From Mycolicibacterium mageritense (GTDB lineage Bacteria > Actinomycetota > Actinomycetes > Mycobacteriales > Mycobacteriaceae): DNA of 64,000 nt. Under the pieces are notes generated by a model. The model was not told the origin of the DNA. It was given only the letters and a program-made list of their open reading frames with translations, and did not search any database. The stretch lies in the NCBI RefSeq assembly GCF_010727475.1, contig NZ_AP022567.1, positions 6,200,001 to 6,264,000 on the forward strand, read 5' to 3'. Position 1 is the first letter of the stretch; each line of letters opens with the position of its first letter. This document shows, piece after piece, positions 1 through 8,221 of the stretch. Made by a program: the position numbers and the translations under genes.

Positions 1-1
1 C

Positions 2-664
2 GCGATGGTCAACATTCCGGTGTTCCCGGACCGCACACCGCAAGGCTTCTACGAGCGCCTGCTCGCGTCGCGCCCCCAACCCGACACCGGCAAGCCGGAC
101 CCGCAGGCCATGGCGGAGTTCCTGGCCCGGCACCCCGAGACGTCCGCCGCGATGAAGATCATCAAACAGAACCCACCGAGCCTGGGGTTCGCCGACAGCA
201 CGTTTCGCGGGCTCAACGCTTTTCGCGCCACCAACGACCAGGGCCACACCACCGCCATCCGCTGGGCGGCGGTTCCTGTGCAGGCCGCACGGCCGGTCTC
301 GGGTACGGACCGCAACGCTCTGTTCGACGCGCTCATCGACACGGTGGCGCGCGGCCCCGTGAGCTGGAAACTCGTGATCACCGTCGCCGACCCGGCAGAT
401 CCCACGCACGACGCGACCATCGCCTGGCCACCCGATCGCCCCACGATCGAGGCGGGCACCGTCACGATCGAGGCAGTCCACACCGAAGCGCCGGGCAATG
501 CCCGTGACATCAACTTCGACCCGCTGGTCCTGCCAGCCGGACTGGGGCCGTCGGACGATCCGCTGCCGCGGGCACGATCGGCGGTCTACGCGCGCTCGTT
601 CAACCGCAGGGCCCGAGAACCCAAGTCGCCCAGCGCCGTCGTGGTCCCGGGCGGTGCGCAATGA
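2..664 (+). CDS. Catalase-related peroxidase (SrpA-like), 5' truncated
   Basis: The reading frame is open from the window edge to a TGA at 662-664, giving the last 220 or so residues of a catalase-family peroxidase. Recognisable features are the near-C-terminal NFDPLVLPAG and GPSDDPLPRARSAVYARSF segments, where the R-SAVY tyrosine matches the proximal haem ligand of catalases. The distal catalytic His and Asn lie upstream of the window, so the ATG at position 5 is probably internal. Family members are about 330-350 residues and use haem to break down peroxides; many are periplasmic. The stop overlaps the ATG of a cytochrome b561 gene (ATGA), suggesting translational coupling and delivery of electrons to the peroxidase from the membrane. 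Family assignment is firm; the export signal cannot be judged. Confidence 0.85.
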   Translation, partial: AMVNIPVFPDRTPQGFYERLLASRPQPDTGKPDPQAMAEFLARHPETSAAMKIIKQNPPSLGFADSTFRGLNAFRATNDQGHTTAIRWAAVPVQAARPVSGTDRNALFDALIDTVARGPVSWKLVITVADPADPTHDATIAWPPDRPTIEAGTVTIEAVHTEAPGNARDINFDPLVLPAGLGPSDDPLPRARSAVYARSFNRRAREPKSPSAVVVPGGAQ

Positions 665-1227
665 AGGCAGCGTCCACGCGATTCACGGTGCTGTCGAGGC
701 TGCTGCACTGGTCCTCGGCCGTCATGGTCATCGCCCAGTTCTTCATCGGCGTCACCATGATCGCCGCGCTGAGTTACTACCCGCTGCTGCTGGCGATCCA
801 CCGGCCGCTGGGCATCGCCATCCTGGTGTTCACGGCCGTGCGACTCGTCAACCGCCTCACCCACAAGCTGCCGCCGTTCCTGGCCACGATGGGTCCGGTC
901 GAGCGCCGGGTGTCGAGCTACTCCGAGTACCTGCTGTACGCGCTGCTCCTGCTGCAGCCGCTGATCGGCTGGGCCATGCTGTCGGCCGCGCAGTCACCCG
1001 TCGTGCTGGTCGGGGCCATCCACCTCCCGGCGATCGCCCCGCACAACCTCACGCTCTACGCAGTGCTGCGCACGTGCCACAGTGTGGCCGCCTACCTGTT
1101 GTTCGCGGCCTTCACCGCCCACATCCTGGCGGTGCTGTTCCACACGCTCGTGCTGCGTGACGGCATCATCGACCGAATGGCGCTGTGGCCCAAACGAAGC
1201 CGGGCCGCCGAGCGCTCAGCTCCGTAG
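661..1227 (+). CDS. Cytochrome b561 family membrane protein
   Basis: This 188-residue protein has four hydrophobic segments (about 15-35, 45-63, 88-110, 135-165) and histidines placed as in prokaryotic b561: H16, H47, H140 and H154. These are the expected ligands of two b-type haems. The family moves electrons from quinol across the membrane. Its start codon overlaps the stop of the catalase-like gene by 4 bp, so the two probably form one unit in which b561 feeds the peroxidase; that pairing is inference from context. The 3' end overlaps the convergent esterase gene by 12 bp. Confidence 0.85.
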   Translation: MKAASTRFTVLSRLLHWSSAVMVIAQFFIGVTMIAALSYYPLLLAIHRPLGIAILVFTAVRLVNRLTHKLPPFLATMGPVERRVSSYSEYLLYALLLLQPLIGWAMLSAAQSPVVLVGAIHLPAIAPHNLTLYAVLRTCHSVAAYLLFAAFTAHILAVLFHTLVLRDGIIDRMALWPKRSRAAERSAP

Positions 1228-2157
1228 CGCGTCGCGCAGCGCCGCCAGGCCGCGGTCGAACGCCTCGGTCGCGGCGGGCACCACACCCGAGTACCCGAGG
1301 TAGCCGTGCACGAGCGTCTCGGCGTTGTGCAGTTCGACGGGGACACCAGCCGCGGTCAACAGCTCGGCGTACCGGGCGCCGTCGTCACGTAGCGGGTCAT
1401 GGCCCGCGGTGGCGATGTACGCGGGCGGCAGGCCGGACAGATCCGTGGCACGCGCGGGCACCAGGGTGGCCGGGGGATCGGCGAGATCGACATGCCCCGC
1501 GTACCACTTCGAGAAGCCCTTGACCGCATCGAGGCCCAGGATCGGGGCTTCGGCGTTCTCCCGGAACGACGGCAGTGTGGTGTCCCACGTGGTGGCCGGG
1601 TACCAGAGCAGCTGAAACCGGATGTGCGGCCCGCCGGCGTCGCGCGCGAGCTGCGCCACGACCGCGGACAGATTGCCGCCGGCAGAGTCGCCCGCGACCG
1701 CCATCCGGTCGGCGTCGGCCCCGAGCTCGGCGGCGTGGCCGGCCACCCACTGCGTGGCCGCCCAGACGTCGTCGACGGCGGCCGGATACGGGTGCTCGGG
1801 CGCCAGCCGGTAGTCCACCGAGACCACGACGGCTCCCGCACCGACCGCGTGCCTGCGTGCCGTGCCGTCGTAGCTGTCCAGGTCGCCGACCGACCAGCCG
1901 CCGCCGTGGATGAACACCACGACGGGCAGGATCTCGCCGTCGGCGGCCGGGGGCCGATAGATCCGCACCGGGACCGGCCCGGCCGGTCCGTCGATCGTGC
2001 GGTTCTCGGCCACGACCTCGGGATGGATCTCGCGCCGCGGCAGTTCACTGAACTTCCGTCGAGCCTCGTCGACGCCGTCGGCGGTCGAGAGTTGGAAGGG
2101 AACGACCTGCAGTACCTTCTGCAGGATGGCATCGACAGCCGGTTTAGCAACAGACAC
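1216..2157 (-). CDS. Alpha/beta-hydrolase esterase, hormone-sensitive-lipase family
   Basis: The 313-residue product carries the HSL oxyanion motif HGGG at 84-87 and the nucleophile motif GDSAG with Ser158. The rest of the triad is Asp254 (HDPLRDD) and His284 (VHGYL). It should hydrolyse short- to medium-chain acyl esters. Gene order suggests the LipH/LipI relatives found beside priA in M. tuberculosis, but which one cannot be said. The GTG at 2157 is preferred because a TACGGT element lies 6 nt upstream, so the mRNA would begin at the start codon. It is divergent from the YhhN-like gene with 28 bp between starts. No signal peptide is evident, so it is probably cytosolic. Confidence 0.87.
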   Translation of the reverse strand: MSVAKPAVDAILQKVLQVVPFQLSTADGVDEARRKFSELPRREIHPEVVAENRTIDGPAGPVPVRIYRPPAADGEILPVVVFIHGGGWSVGDLDSYDGTARRHAVGAGAVVVSVDYRLAPEHPYPAAVDDVWAATQWVAGHAAELGADADRMAVAGDSAGGNLSAVVAQLARDAGGPHIRFQLLWYPATTWDTTLPSFRENAEAPILGLDAVKGFSKWYAGHVDLADPPATLVPARATDLSGLPPAYIATAGHDPLRDDGARYAELLTAAGVPVELHNAETLVHGYLGYSGVVPAATEAFDRGLAALRDALRS

Positions 2158-2163
2158 CCCGTC

Positions 2164-2169
2164 ACCGTA
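2164..2169 (-). promoter_or_regulatory. -10 element, predicted leaderless promoter of the esterase gene
   Basis: Reading the minus strand, TACGGT is followed by GACGGG and then the GTG start at 2157. The 6-nt spacing puts the expected transcription start on the start codon. No clear -35 is visible. Confidence 0.5.
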
Positions 2170-2185
2170 CGCACACCGCGCGACG

Positions 2186-2878
2186 GTGCGGCTGTGGGTG
2201 GCCGCTGCGGTCGTCGCGGCCGGCTACGGGGTGTTCCTGATCGCCACCGCGACGCGGTTGCCCGCAGGCGCCGATCTGACGGGGCAATTCGCCCTGCAGC
2301 CCGCGGTCAAGGCGCTGGCCGCGGTGCTCCTGGCGGCGGCGGCCGTGCCGCACCCGATCGTGCGGGAACGGCGCTGGCTGGTCGGGGCCCTGGTGTGCTC
2401 GGCGGCCGGCGACTTCTTGCTGGCGATGCCGTGGTGGGAGCCGTCGTTCGTGCTGGGCCTGGCCGCGTTCCTGCTCGCCCACCTGTGCTTCCTGACGGCC
2501 CTGTGGCCGCTGGCCCGGCGGTCCGCACCGCGGCTGGTCGCGGTCGCGCTGACGGTCGTGGCGTGCGTGGCGCTCCTGACGTGGTTCTGGCCGCGACTCG
2601 TCGAGCAGGGGATGGTTGTGCCGGTGGTGGCCTACATCGCGGTGCTGGGGGCGATGGTGTGTACGGCCCTGCTGGCCCGGCTGCCGACGCCGTGGACCGC
2701 ACTGGGCGCGGTGTGTTTCGCGGTGTCGGACGCCATGATCGGCATCAGCGAGTTCGTGCGCGGTGACCAGTTGCTTGCCGTCGAGATCTGGTGGGCGTAC
2801 GCGACGTCGCTGCTGCTGATCACCGCGGGCCTGTTCTTCGGCCGCGCGTCGGGACCGTCTGCTACATCTGCCACGTGA
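2186..2878 (+). CDS. YhhN-family (lysoplasmalogenase-like) integral membrane protein
   Basis: About 230 residues with seven or eight hydrophobic helices and the family features: a short loop with GDFLLAMP after the third helix and SDAMIGISEFV near the C-terminus. YhhN/TMEM86 proteins include vinyl-ether lysophospholipid hydrolases; activity in actinobacteria is not established. The frame is open further upstream, but the GTG at 2186 is the first start that places the hydrophobic N-terminus correctly and clears the divergent esterase; an ATG at 2126 would overlap it. The stop overlaps the priA GTG start (GTGA). The same priA neighbour exists in M. tuberculosis (Rv1401 as I remember it). Confidence 0.75.
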   Translation: MRLWVAAAVVAAGYGVFLIATATRLPAGADLTGQFALQPAVKALAAVLLAAAAVPHPIVRERRWLVGALVCSAAGDFLLAMPWWEPSFVLGLAAFLLAHLCFLTALWPLARRSAPRLVAVALTVVACVALLTWFWPRLVEQGMVVPVVAYIAVLGAMVCTALLARLPTPWTALGAVCFAVSDAMIGISEFVRGDQLLAVEIWWAYATSLLLITAGLFFGRASGPSATSAT

Positions 2879-4875
2879 CCACCACTCGTCAGGCAGCCGA
2901 GCACGAGCCGATTGCGCGTGTGCTGCCGATGCTGTCGGTGCCGCATCTGGACCGCGAGTTCGACTATCTGGTGTCGGCCGAACAGTCCGACGATGCGCAG
3001 CCCGGGGTCCGGGTGCGGGTGCGTTTCCACGGTCGGCTCGTCGACGCCTATGTGCTGGAACGCCGTTCCGACACCGATCACGCCGGCAAGCTCGGCTGGC
3101 TCGATCGCGTGGTCTCGCCGCAACCCGTCCTCACGGCCGACGTGCGCAGGCTCGTGGATGCGGTGGCGGCGCGCTACGCGGGAACCCGCGCCGACGTGCT
3201 GCGCCTCGCGGTGCCGCCCCGGCACGCCACGGTCGAGAAGAAGCCGCCGGTTGAGCCGGAACCGTTGACCGCCGAGCCGATCGACACCTCCGGGTGGGCC
3301 CGCTACAACCGCGGCGAGCAGTTCGTGGCCGCCCTGGGCGAGCGCCGCGCGGCCCGCGCGGTGTGGCAGGCGCTGCCCGGCGAACACTGGGCGCAGCGCC
3401 TGGCCGAGGCCGCGGCCGTGACCGCGCATGCCGGTCAGGGCGTGCTCGCGGTCATGCCCGACCAACGTGACGTCGACGAGCTGTATCGGGCCGCGGTCGC
3501 CCACCTCCCGGCCGCGCGCGTGGTGGCGCTTTCGGCGGGACTGGGCCCCGCGGAACGGTACCGGCGCTGGCTCGCGGTGCTGCGTGGGCACGCCCGGGTC
3601 GTGATCGGTACGCGCAGTGCGGTATTCGCCCCGGTGTCCGATCTGGGCCTGCTGCTGGTGTGGGACGACGGCGACGACAACCTCGCCGAGCCCCGCGCAC
3701 CCTATCCGCACGCCCGCGAGGTGGCGATGCTGCGGGCGCATCAATTGCGTTGCGCGGCAATGATCGGCGGCTACTCCCGCACGGCCGAGGCGCAGGCTCT
3801 GGTCCGGACCCGCTGGGCCCACGACCTGGTCGCCGCGCGGCCGACGGTGCGCGCGGCGGCACCACGCGTCGTCGCAGTGGAGGACAGCGGCTACGCGCAG
3901 GAGCGGGATCCGGCCGCGCACAGTGCCCGGCTGCCGTCGATGGCGTTGCACGCCGCGCGCTCGGCTCTGCAGGCCGAGCTCCCGGTGCTCATCCAGGTGC
4001 CCCGGCGGGGGTACGTACCCGCACTCGCCTGTGCGCGCTGCCGGGCCGTGACCCGGTGCAGGCACTGCACGGGTCCGCTGTCATTCCCGGACCGGGACTC
4101 CGCGGCACCCGAGTGCCGCTGGTGTGGGCGCGCCGAGCCGGCCCTGCGCTGTGCGCGCTGCGGATCGGACGCGGTCCGGGCCGTCGTGGTCGGCGCACGG
4201 CGCACGGCCGAGGAGTTGGGCCGGGCGTTTGCGGGCACCAGTGTGATCACCTCGGGCGGCGACGCCGTCGTCGATGCGGTGGATGGCGGCCCTGCCCTGG
4301 TCGTCGCAACGCCAGGTGCCGAACCGGCCGCCGAGGGCGGGTACGGCGCGGCGCTGCTGCTCGACTGCTGGGCGTTGTTGGGCCGCCAGGATCTGCGTGC
4401 CGCCGAGGACACCTTGCGACGCTGGATGGCCGCCGCGGCCCTGGTCCGCCCACGCAGTGCCGGCGGCGTGGTGGCCGTGGTGGCCGAATCGGTCATTCCC
4501 ACAGTGCAGGCGCTGATCCGGTGGGATCCCGTCGGCCATGCCGACGCCGAACTCGACAGTCGCGGCGAGGTGGGCCTGCCACCCGCGGTGCACATGGCCG
4601 CGGTCGACGGCGCGCCCGGTGCCGTCGAGGCGCTGCTGGAAACGGCCCAATTACCGGAATCCGCCGAACAACTCGGACCGGTCGACCTGCCGCACGGGGC
4701 GCGCCGCCCGCCCGGCGTGGCGGCCGACGCCCCGGTGAACCGGATGCTGGTCCGGGTGCCGCGCGACGGCGGCCTCGCCCTCGCCGCTGCGTTGCGGCGG
4801 GCAACGGCCGTGTTGAGTGCCCGCCGCGACGAGGAGCCATCTCGAGTGCAGATCGACCCGTTGCACATAGGCTGA
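2875..4875 (+). CDS. priA: PriA-like primosomal protein N', helicase motifs lost
   Basis: This 666-residue protein aligns with PriA by its N-terminal DNA-binding part (IARVLPMLSVPHLDREFDYL) and by four CxxC-type pairs starting at residue 386 (CARC, CRHC, CRWC, CARC) that bind two zinc ions. The ATPase motifs are degenerate. Where Walker A should be there is ALPGEHWAQ (about 166-174), and the DEEH box is replaced by WDDGDD (about 263-268). Actinobacterial PriA is known to lack a working helicase, so the protein probably acts in replication restart as a DNA- or protein-binding factor only. The GTG at 2875 starts inside the preceding stop codon. Fold and family are sure; the biochemical role is inferred. 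Confidence 0.9.
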   Translation: MTTTRQAAEHEPIARVLPMLSVPHLDREFDYLVSAEQSDDAQPGVRVRVRFHGRLVDAYVLERRSDTDHAGKLGWLDRVVSPQPVLTADVRRLVDAVAARYAGTRADVLRLAVPPRHATVEKKPPVEPEPLTAEPIDTSGWARYNRGEQFVAALGERRAARAVWQALPGEHWAQRLAEAAAVTAHAGQGVLAVMPDQRDVDELYRAAVAHLPAARVVALSAGLGPAERYRRWLAVLRGHARVVIGTRSAVFAPVSDLGLLLVWDDGDDNLAEPRAPYPHAREVAMLRAHQLRCAAMIGGYSRTAEAQALVRTRWAHDLVAARPTVRAAAPRVVAVEDSGYAQERDPAAHSARLPSMALHAARSALQAELPVLIQVPRRGYVPALACARCRAVTRCRHCTGPLSFPDRDSAAPECRWCGRAEPALRCARCGSDAVRAVVVGARRTAEELGRAFAGTSVITSGGDAVVDAVDGGPALVVATPGAEPAAEGGYGAALLLDCWALLGRQDLRAAEDTLRRWMAAAALVRPRSAGGVVAVVAESVIPTVQALIRWDPVGHADAELDSRGEVGLPPAVHMAAVDGAPGAVEALLETAQLPESAEQLGPVDLPHGARRPPGVAADAPVNRMLVRVPRDGGLALAAALRRATAVLSARRDEEPSRVQIDPLHIG

Positions 4876-4921
4876 GCGGATCCCTCCGTCGGGGCAGAGC
4901 GGTGGCGAACTGGAGGCGGCG

Positions 4922-6730
4922 ATGCTGCGAGTGCTCGTCTGGTCGTTCACCTTGGCGCTCATCCCGGTTGGGCTGCTGTGGCCCGTGGTGGCGACGGGCG
5001 GAACCGAGGCGGACGTAGTCGACGATCCGGTCGTGATCACCGAGTACCAGGCGGATTTCACGGTCGACTCGGCCGGGCAGCTCGCCGCCGTCGAGACCAT
5101 CACGGCCGATTTCCCCAGCGGCCGCCACGGGTTGTTCCGCTACTGGGACGTGGCCAACCAGAACAATCCGCGGGTACGCCAGCAGCCTGAGATCGTGTCG
5201 ATCGAACTCGACGGTGCACCCGCGCCATACCAGCTGCAGTGGGCCGGCGACAAGCGCTTCCGGGTCGCCAAGATCGGCGATCCGTACGAGACGCTGGACT
5301 ACGGCAGCCACGTCTTCGAGATCCGTTACACGATCCCCGGCGTGCTGGATCCGGGCCGGATCGGCGCCGACAAGCAGTTCGCGGCGTCGACGGGCGAACC
5401 CGACTCCGTGTCCGCCTTCTACTGGAACGCCATTGCGCCGTCGTGGAACAACGCCATCGGCCGCGCGGACATCTCGATCACGCTGCCCGCCGCGGTCACC
5501 GGGGCCGAATGCAGCGTCGGGTTCGGCGTCGGCGAAGCGTGCGAGGATCTCACGGTCGCCGACAACACCGTCCGGCTCACCGCGACGGACCTGCCGCCGC
5601 GGACCCCGGTCAGCGTGCGCGCGGGCGTCGACATCGCGACGCCTGCGCAGGTCACCCTGCCGTGGCCATACACCTGGGACCGGATCCTCGGCCGATCGCT
5701 TGCCACCGTCATGTGGGTAGCGGGGTTGACCGTGCTCCTCGGGGCCATCGCATACCTGTGGTCGCGCAGCACGGTCGAACCGGCACCCGGTTTCCCGTTG
5801 CAGTACGCGCCGCCCGAGGGCCTCGGCCCGGTGCAGGCCGAGTACATCCGCACCGAGACGGTCCCCAAAAACGGGCTCACCGCGACGCTGTTCCATCTCG
5901 CCGAGCACAAACTCATCGAGCTCAAGCAGGTCAACGAGAAGCAGTGGAACGTCCGGGGTCTCGCCGCTCCCGGGGCGTGGGCCGACGTCGACCCGGTGGG
6001 TGTCGCGGTCGGATCTGCGCTGAAAGTCATGCAGCCCGGTGCGGTGTTCGAGGCCAAGCACACCGTGAAGTCGGGCCAGAGACTCAACAAGGCCAAGACC
6101 GATATGACTGCCGCCGTGCAGAAGTGGGCGTTCGACGGCGGCTTGCTGGTCAAACGCCGCAGAGAACTCTGGCTGAGGCCGGCCAACGCGTTCGCGTTCG
6201 TGGCCGCGATCAGTGCGTTCCTGTTGGTGTTCGGGATCTCGGCCACCATGTGGGGGCTGCCGTTCGCGGTCTACTTCGTGCTGTCGGCCGGCTCGTGGCG
6301 CGACGGCATCGGGACACGGCGTACCGCGGCCGGACGTGAATTATGGTCGCGCGTCGGCGGATTCCACCGGATTCTGGCCACCGACTCGGCCGAGACCAGG
6401 TTCGACTTCGCCGGGCGCAAAGACCTGTACACGGCCTACATCCCGTACGCGGTGGCGGCCGGCGCTGCCGCGGTGTGGGCCAAGAAATACCAGGACACAG
6501 TGGGTGCTGTTGCGCCCCAACCTGGTTGGTACGGCACATCGTCGGACGGCGGCTGGGGGCTGACCGGTGGGTCCGCAGGCGCGGACTTCGACAGTTTCGA
6601 ATCGGCGCTGTCGTCGTCGATCAGCGCTTACACCGCATCGCAGTCGTCGTCTTCGTCCTCGTCGGGCGGCGGCTCCAGCGGTGGCGGCGGAGGCGGCGGC
6701 GGTGGCGGGGGAGGAGGCGGATCATGGTGA
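4922..6730 (+). CDS. DUF2207 membrane protein with polyglycine C-terminus
   Basis: The 602-residue protein begins with a signal peptide (about 1-25) and an extracellular DUF2207 domain containing GLFRYWDV and FYWNAI. A transmembrane helix follows near 258-279, then a cytoplasmic region and two or three further helices at about 420-460 and 505-525. It ends in a Ser-rich stretch and a run of 14 glycines before Ser-Trp. A good ribosome site (GGAGGCGG) precedes the ATG at 4922. The gene overlaps the LemA-family gene by 7 bp, a pairing common in bacteria and thought to serve the envelope, though no molecular function is established. The glycine tract is low-complexity and may vary in length. Confidence 0.8.
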   Translation: MLRVLVWSFTLALIPVGLLWPVVATGGTEADVVDDPVVITEYQADFTVDSAGQLAAVETITADFPSGRHGLFRYWDVANQNNPRVRQQPEIVSIELDGAPAPYQLQWAGDKRFRVAKIGDPYETLDYGSHVFEIRYTIPGVLDPGRIGADKQFAASTGEPDSVSAFYWNAIAPSWNNAIGRADISITLPAAVTGAECSVGFGVGEACEDLTVADNTVRLTATDLPPRTPVSVRAGVDIATPAQVTLPWPYTWDRILGRSLATVMWVAGLTVLLGAIAYLWSRSTVEPAPGFPLQYAPPEGLGPVQAEYIRTETVPKNGLTATLFHLAEHKLIELKQVNEKQWNVRGLAAPGAWADVDPVGVAVGSALKVMQPGAVFEAKHTVKSGQRLNKAKTDMTAAVQKWAFDGGLLVKRRRELWLRPANAFAFVAAISAFLLVFGISATMWGLPFAVYFVLSAGSWRDGIGTRRTAAGRELWSRVGGFHRILATDSAETRFDFAGRKDLYTAYIPYAVAAGAAAVWAKKYQDTVGAVAPQPGWYGTSSDGGWGLTGGSAGADFDSFESALSSSISAYTASQSSSSSSSGGGSSGGGGGGGGGGGGGGSW

Positions 6731-7260
6731 GACTGCTGTTGGTCGTGGTGCTGGTGCTGGCGGTGCTCGTGCTGATCGGGTTCGTGACGGGCTACAACAG
6801 GCTGCGGCGGGCCGATGTGGCGGTGTCGGAGGCGCTCAGCGGCGTCGACGTGGAACTCACGCGGCGGGCCGCACTGATCCCCGGACTGGTGCACACCGTG
6901 CAGTCGTTCGCGACGCACGAGAAGGCCATCCTGGACCGGGCCAGCGCGGCGCGGGCCGCCCTCGCCGCGGCGACGGGCGGACAATCGGTGGCCCGGCGCA
7001 GTGCGGCCGAGCACGATCTGGACACCGCCCTTGCCGGCGTGCTGGCCCTGGGATCGAGCTATCCGCAGCTCAGTTCCTCCAACAACTTCCTGAACCTGCA
7101 GGAGAACCTGGCCGAAACCGAGAACAAGCTGGCCTTCGCGCGGCAGTACTACAACGACGCCGTCGCGACCCTCAACCGTTTGGTGGGCACCATCCCGTGG
7201 ATGTACGTCGCGGGATTGGCCGGGGTGTCCGAGCGCGAGTACTACCAGACGCCTCGCTGA
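6724..7260 (+). CDS. LemA family protein
   Basis: The 178-residue protein has one N-terminal membrane helix (about 2-24) and a long helical domain. It shows the LemA signature: YNRLRRADVAVSEA after the helix, the conserved R-ALIPGLVHTV segment, and NFLNLQENLAETENKLAFAR. LemA proteins have an outside N-terminus and a cytoplasmic helical bundle; their function is unclear. It overlaps the DUF2207 gene, so the two are probably co-translated. The start could be the ATG at 6724 or the GTG at 6727. Confidence 0.85.
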   Translation: MVRLLLVVVLVLAVLVLIGFVTGYNRLRRADVAVSEALSGVDVELTRRAALIPGLVHTVQSFATHEKAILDRASAARAALAAATGGQSVARRSAAEHDLDTALAGVLALGSSYPQLSSSNNFLNLQENLAETENKLAFARQYYNDAVATLNRLVGTIPWMYVAGLAGVSEREYYQTPR

Positions 7261-7279
7261 CCACGCGGTGGCACTTCCA

Positions 7280-7285
7280 TAGACT
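7280..7285 (+). promoter_or_regulatory. -10 element, predicted leaderless promoter of fmt
   Basis: TAGACT is followed by GGCTCG and the GTG start at 7292. The 6-nt gap predicts an mRNA with no leader. No ribosome-binding site lies before the GTG, which agrees. Confidence 0.55.
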
Positions 7286-7291
7286 GGCTCG

Positions 7292-8221
7292 GTGCGACTC
7301 GTCTTTGCCGGAACTCCGGAGCCCGCGCTCGCCTCGCTGCGCAGGCTCATCGAATCGCCGCGCCACGATGTGGTGGCGGTGCTGACCCGGCCCGACGCCG
7401 CCGCGGGGCGCCGCGGCAAACCCGCACCGTCACCGGTCGCCCAGCTGGCCCTCGACCAGGGCATCCCGGTGCTGCGCCCGGAGCGACCCAACAGCGACGA
7501 GTTCGTCGCCGAGCTCACCGAGCTGGCGCCCGAGTGCTGTGCCGTGGTCGCATACGGCGCGCTGCTCAGCGAGCGACTGCTGGCGGTGCCCCGACACGGC
7601 TGGGTCAACCTGCATTTCTCGCTGCTGCCGGCCTGGCGCGGTGCGGCGCCCGTGCAGGCCGCCATCGCGGCGGGCGACGAGGTCACGGGTGCGACCACGT
7701 TCCAGATCGAGCCCGCGCTGGATTCCGGCCCCGTGTACGGCGTGGTCACCGAAACCGTGCGGCCCTCCGACACCGCGGGTGATCTGCTTGAGCGGCTTGC
7801 GGTTTCGGGTGCCGCCCTGCTCGAGTCGACCATGGACGGCATCGCCGACGGGGCCCTGACCGCGGTGCCGCAACCTGCCGAAGGCATCACCGTCGCGCCC
7901 AAGATCACCGTGGAGTCCGCGCGGGTGCGATGGGAGCTGCCCGCGCATGTCGTCGACCGACGCATCCGAGCGGTCACACCCAACCCGGGCGCCTGGACCA
8001 TGATCGGCGACCTGCGGGTCAAGGTCGGTCCCGTCACGGTCGACGACACGGCAGACCCGTTGCCGCCCGGCGTCATTCAGGCAGACCGCAAAGCCGTGCG
8101 GATCGGCACCGGCTCTCATCCGGTGCGGCTCGGCCTGGTGCAACCCCCGGGGAAGAAACCGATGAACGCCGCCGACTGGGCTCGCGGCGCCCGGCTCGAC
8201 GAAGACGTGCGGGCCTCATGA
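7292..8221 (+). CDS. fmt: Methionyl-tRNA formyltransferase
   Basis: The 309-residue enzyme transfers a formyl group from N10-formyltetrahydrofolate to initiator Met-tRNA. It has the N-terminal Rossmann start MRLVFAGTPE, the catalytic residues Asn106, His108 and Asp144, and the SLLPAWRGAAP loop. The C-terminal OB-like domain starts near residue 205. Length is normal for the family. The start is GTG 7292, placed by the -10 element just upstream. The stop overlaps the rsmB start (ATGA), and fmt-rsmB-rpe-ribD form one dense transcription unit. Confidence 0.95.
   Translation: MRLVFAGTPEPALASLRRLIESPRHDVVAVLTRPDAAAGRRGKPAPSPVAQLALDQGIPVLRPERPNSDEFVAELTELAPECCAVVAYGALLSERLLAVPRHGWVNLHFSLLPAWRGAAPVQAAIAAGDEVTGATTFQIEPALDSGPVYGVVTETVRPSDTAGDLLERLAVSGAALLESTMDGIADGALTAVPQPAEGITVAPKITVESARVRWELPAHVVDRRIRAVTPNPGAWTMIGDLRVKVGPVTVDDTADPLPPGVIQADRKAVRIGTGSHPVRLGLVQPPGKKPMNAADWARGARLDEDVRAS

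Noticed and set aside
4493..6061. 522-residue minus-strand frame across priA and the DUF2207 gene
   Set aside because: No domain features and it crosses two well-supported plus-strand genes and their ribosome site.
6628..6720. Polyproline frame on the minus strand
   Set aside because: It is the complement of the glycine tract of the DUF2207 protein.
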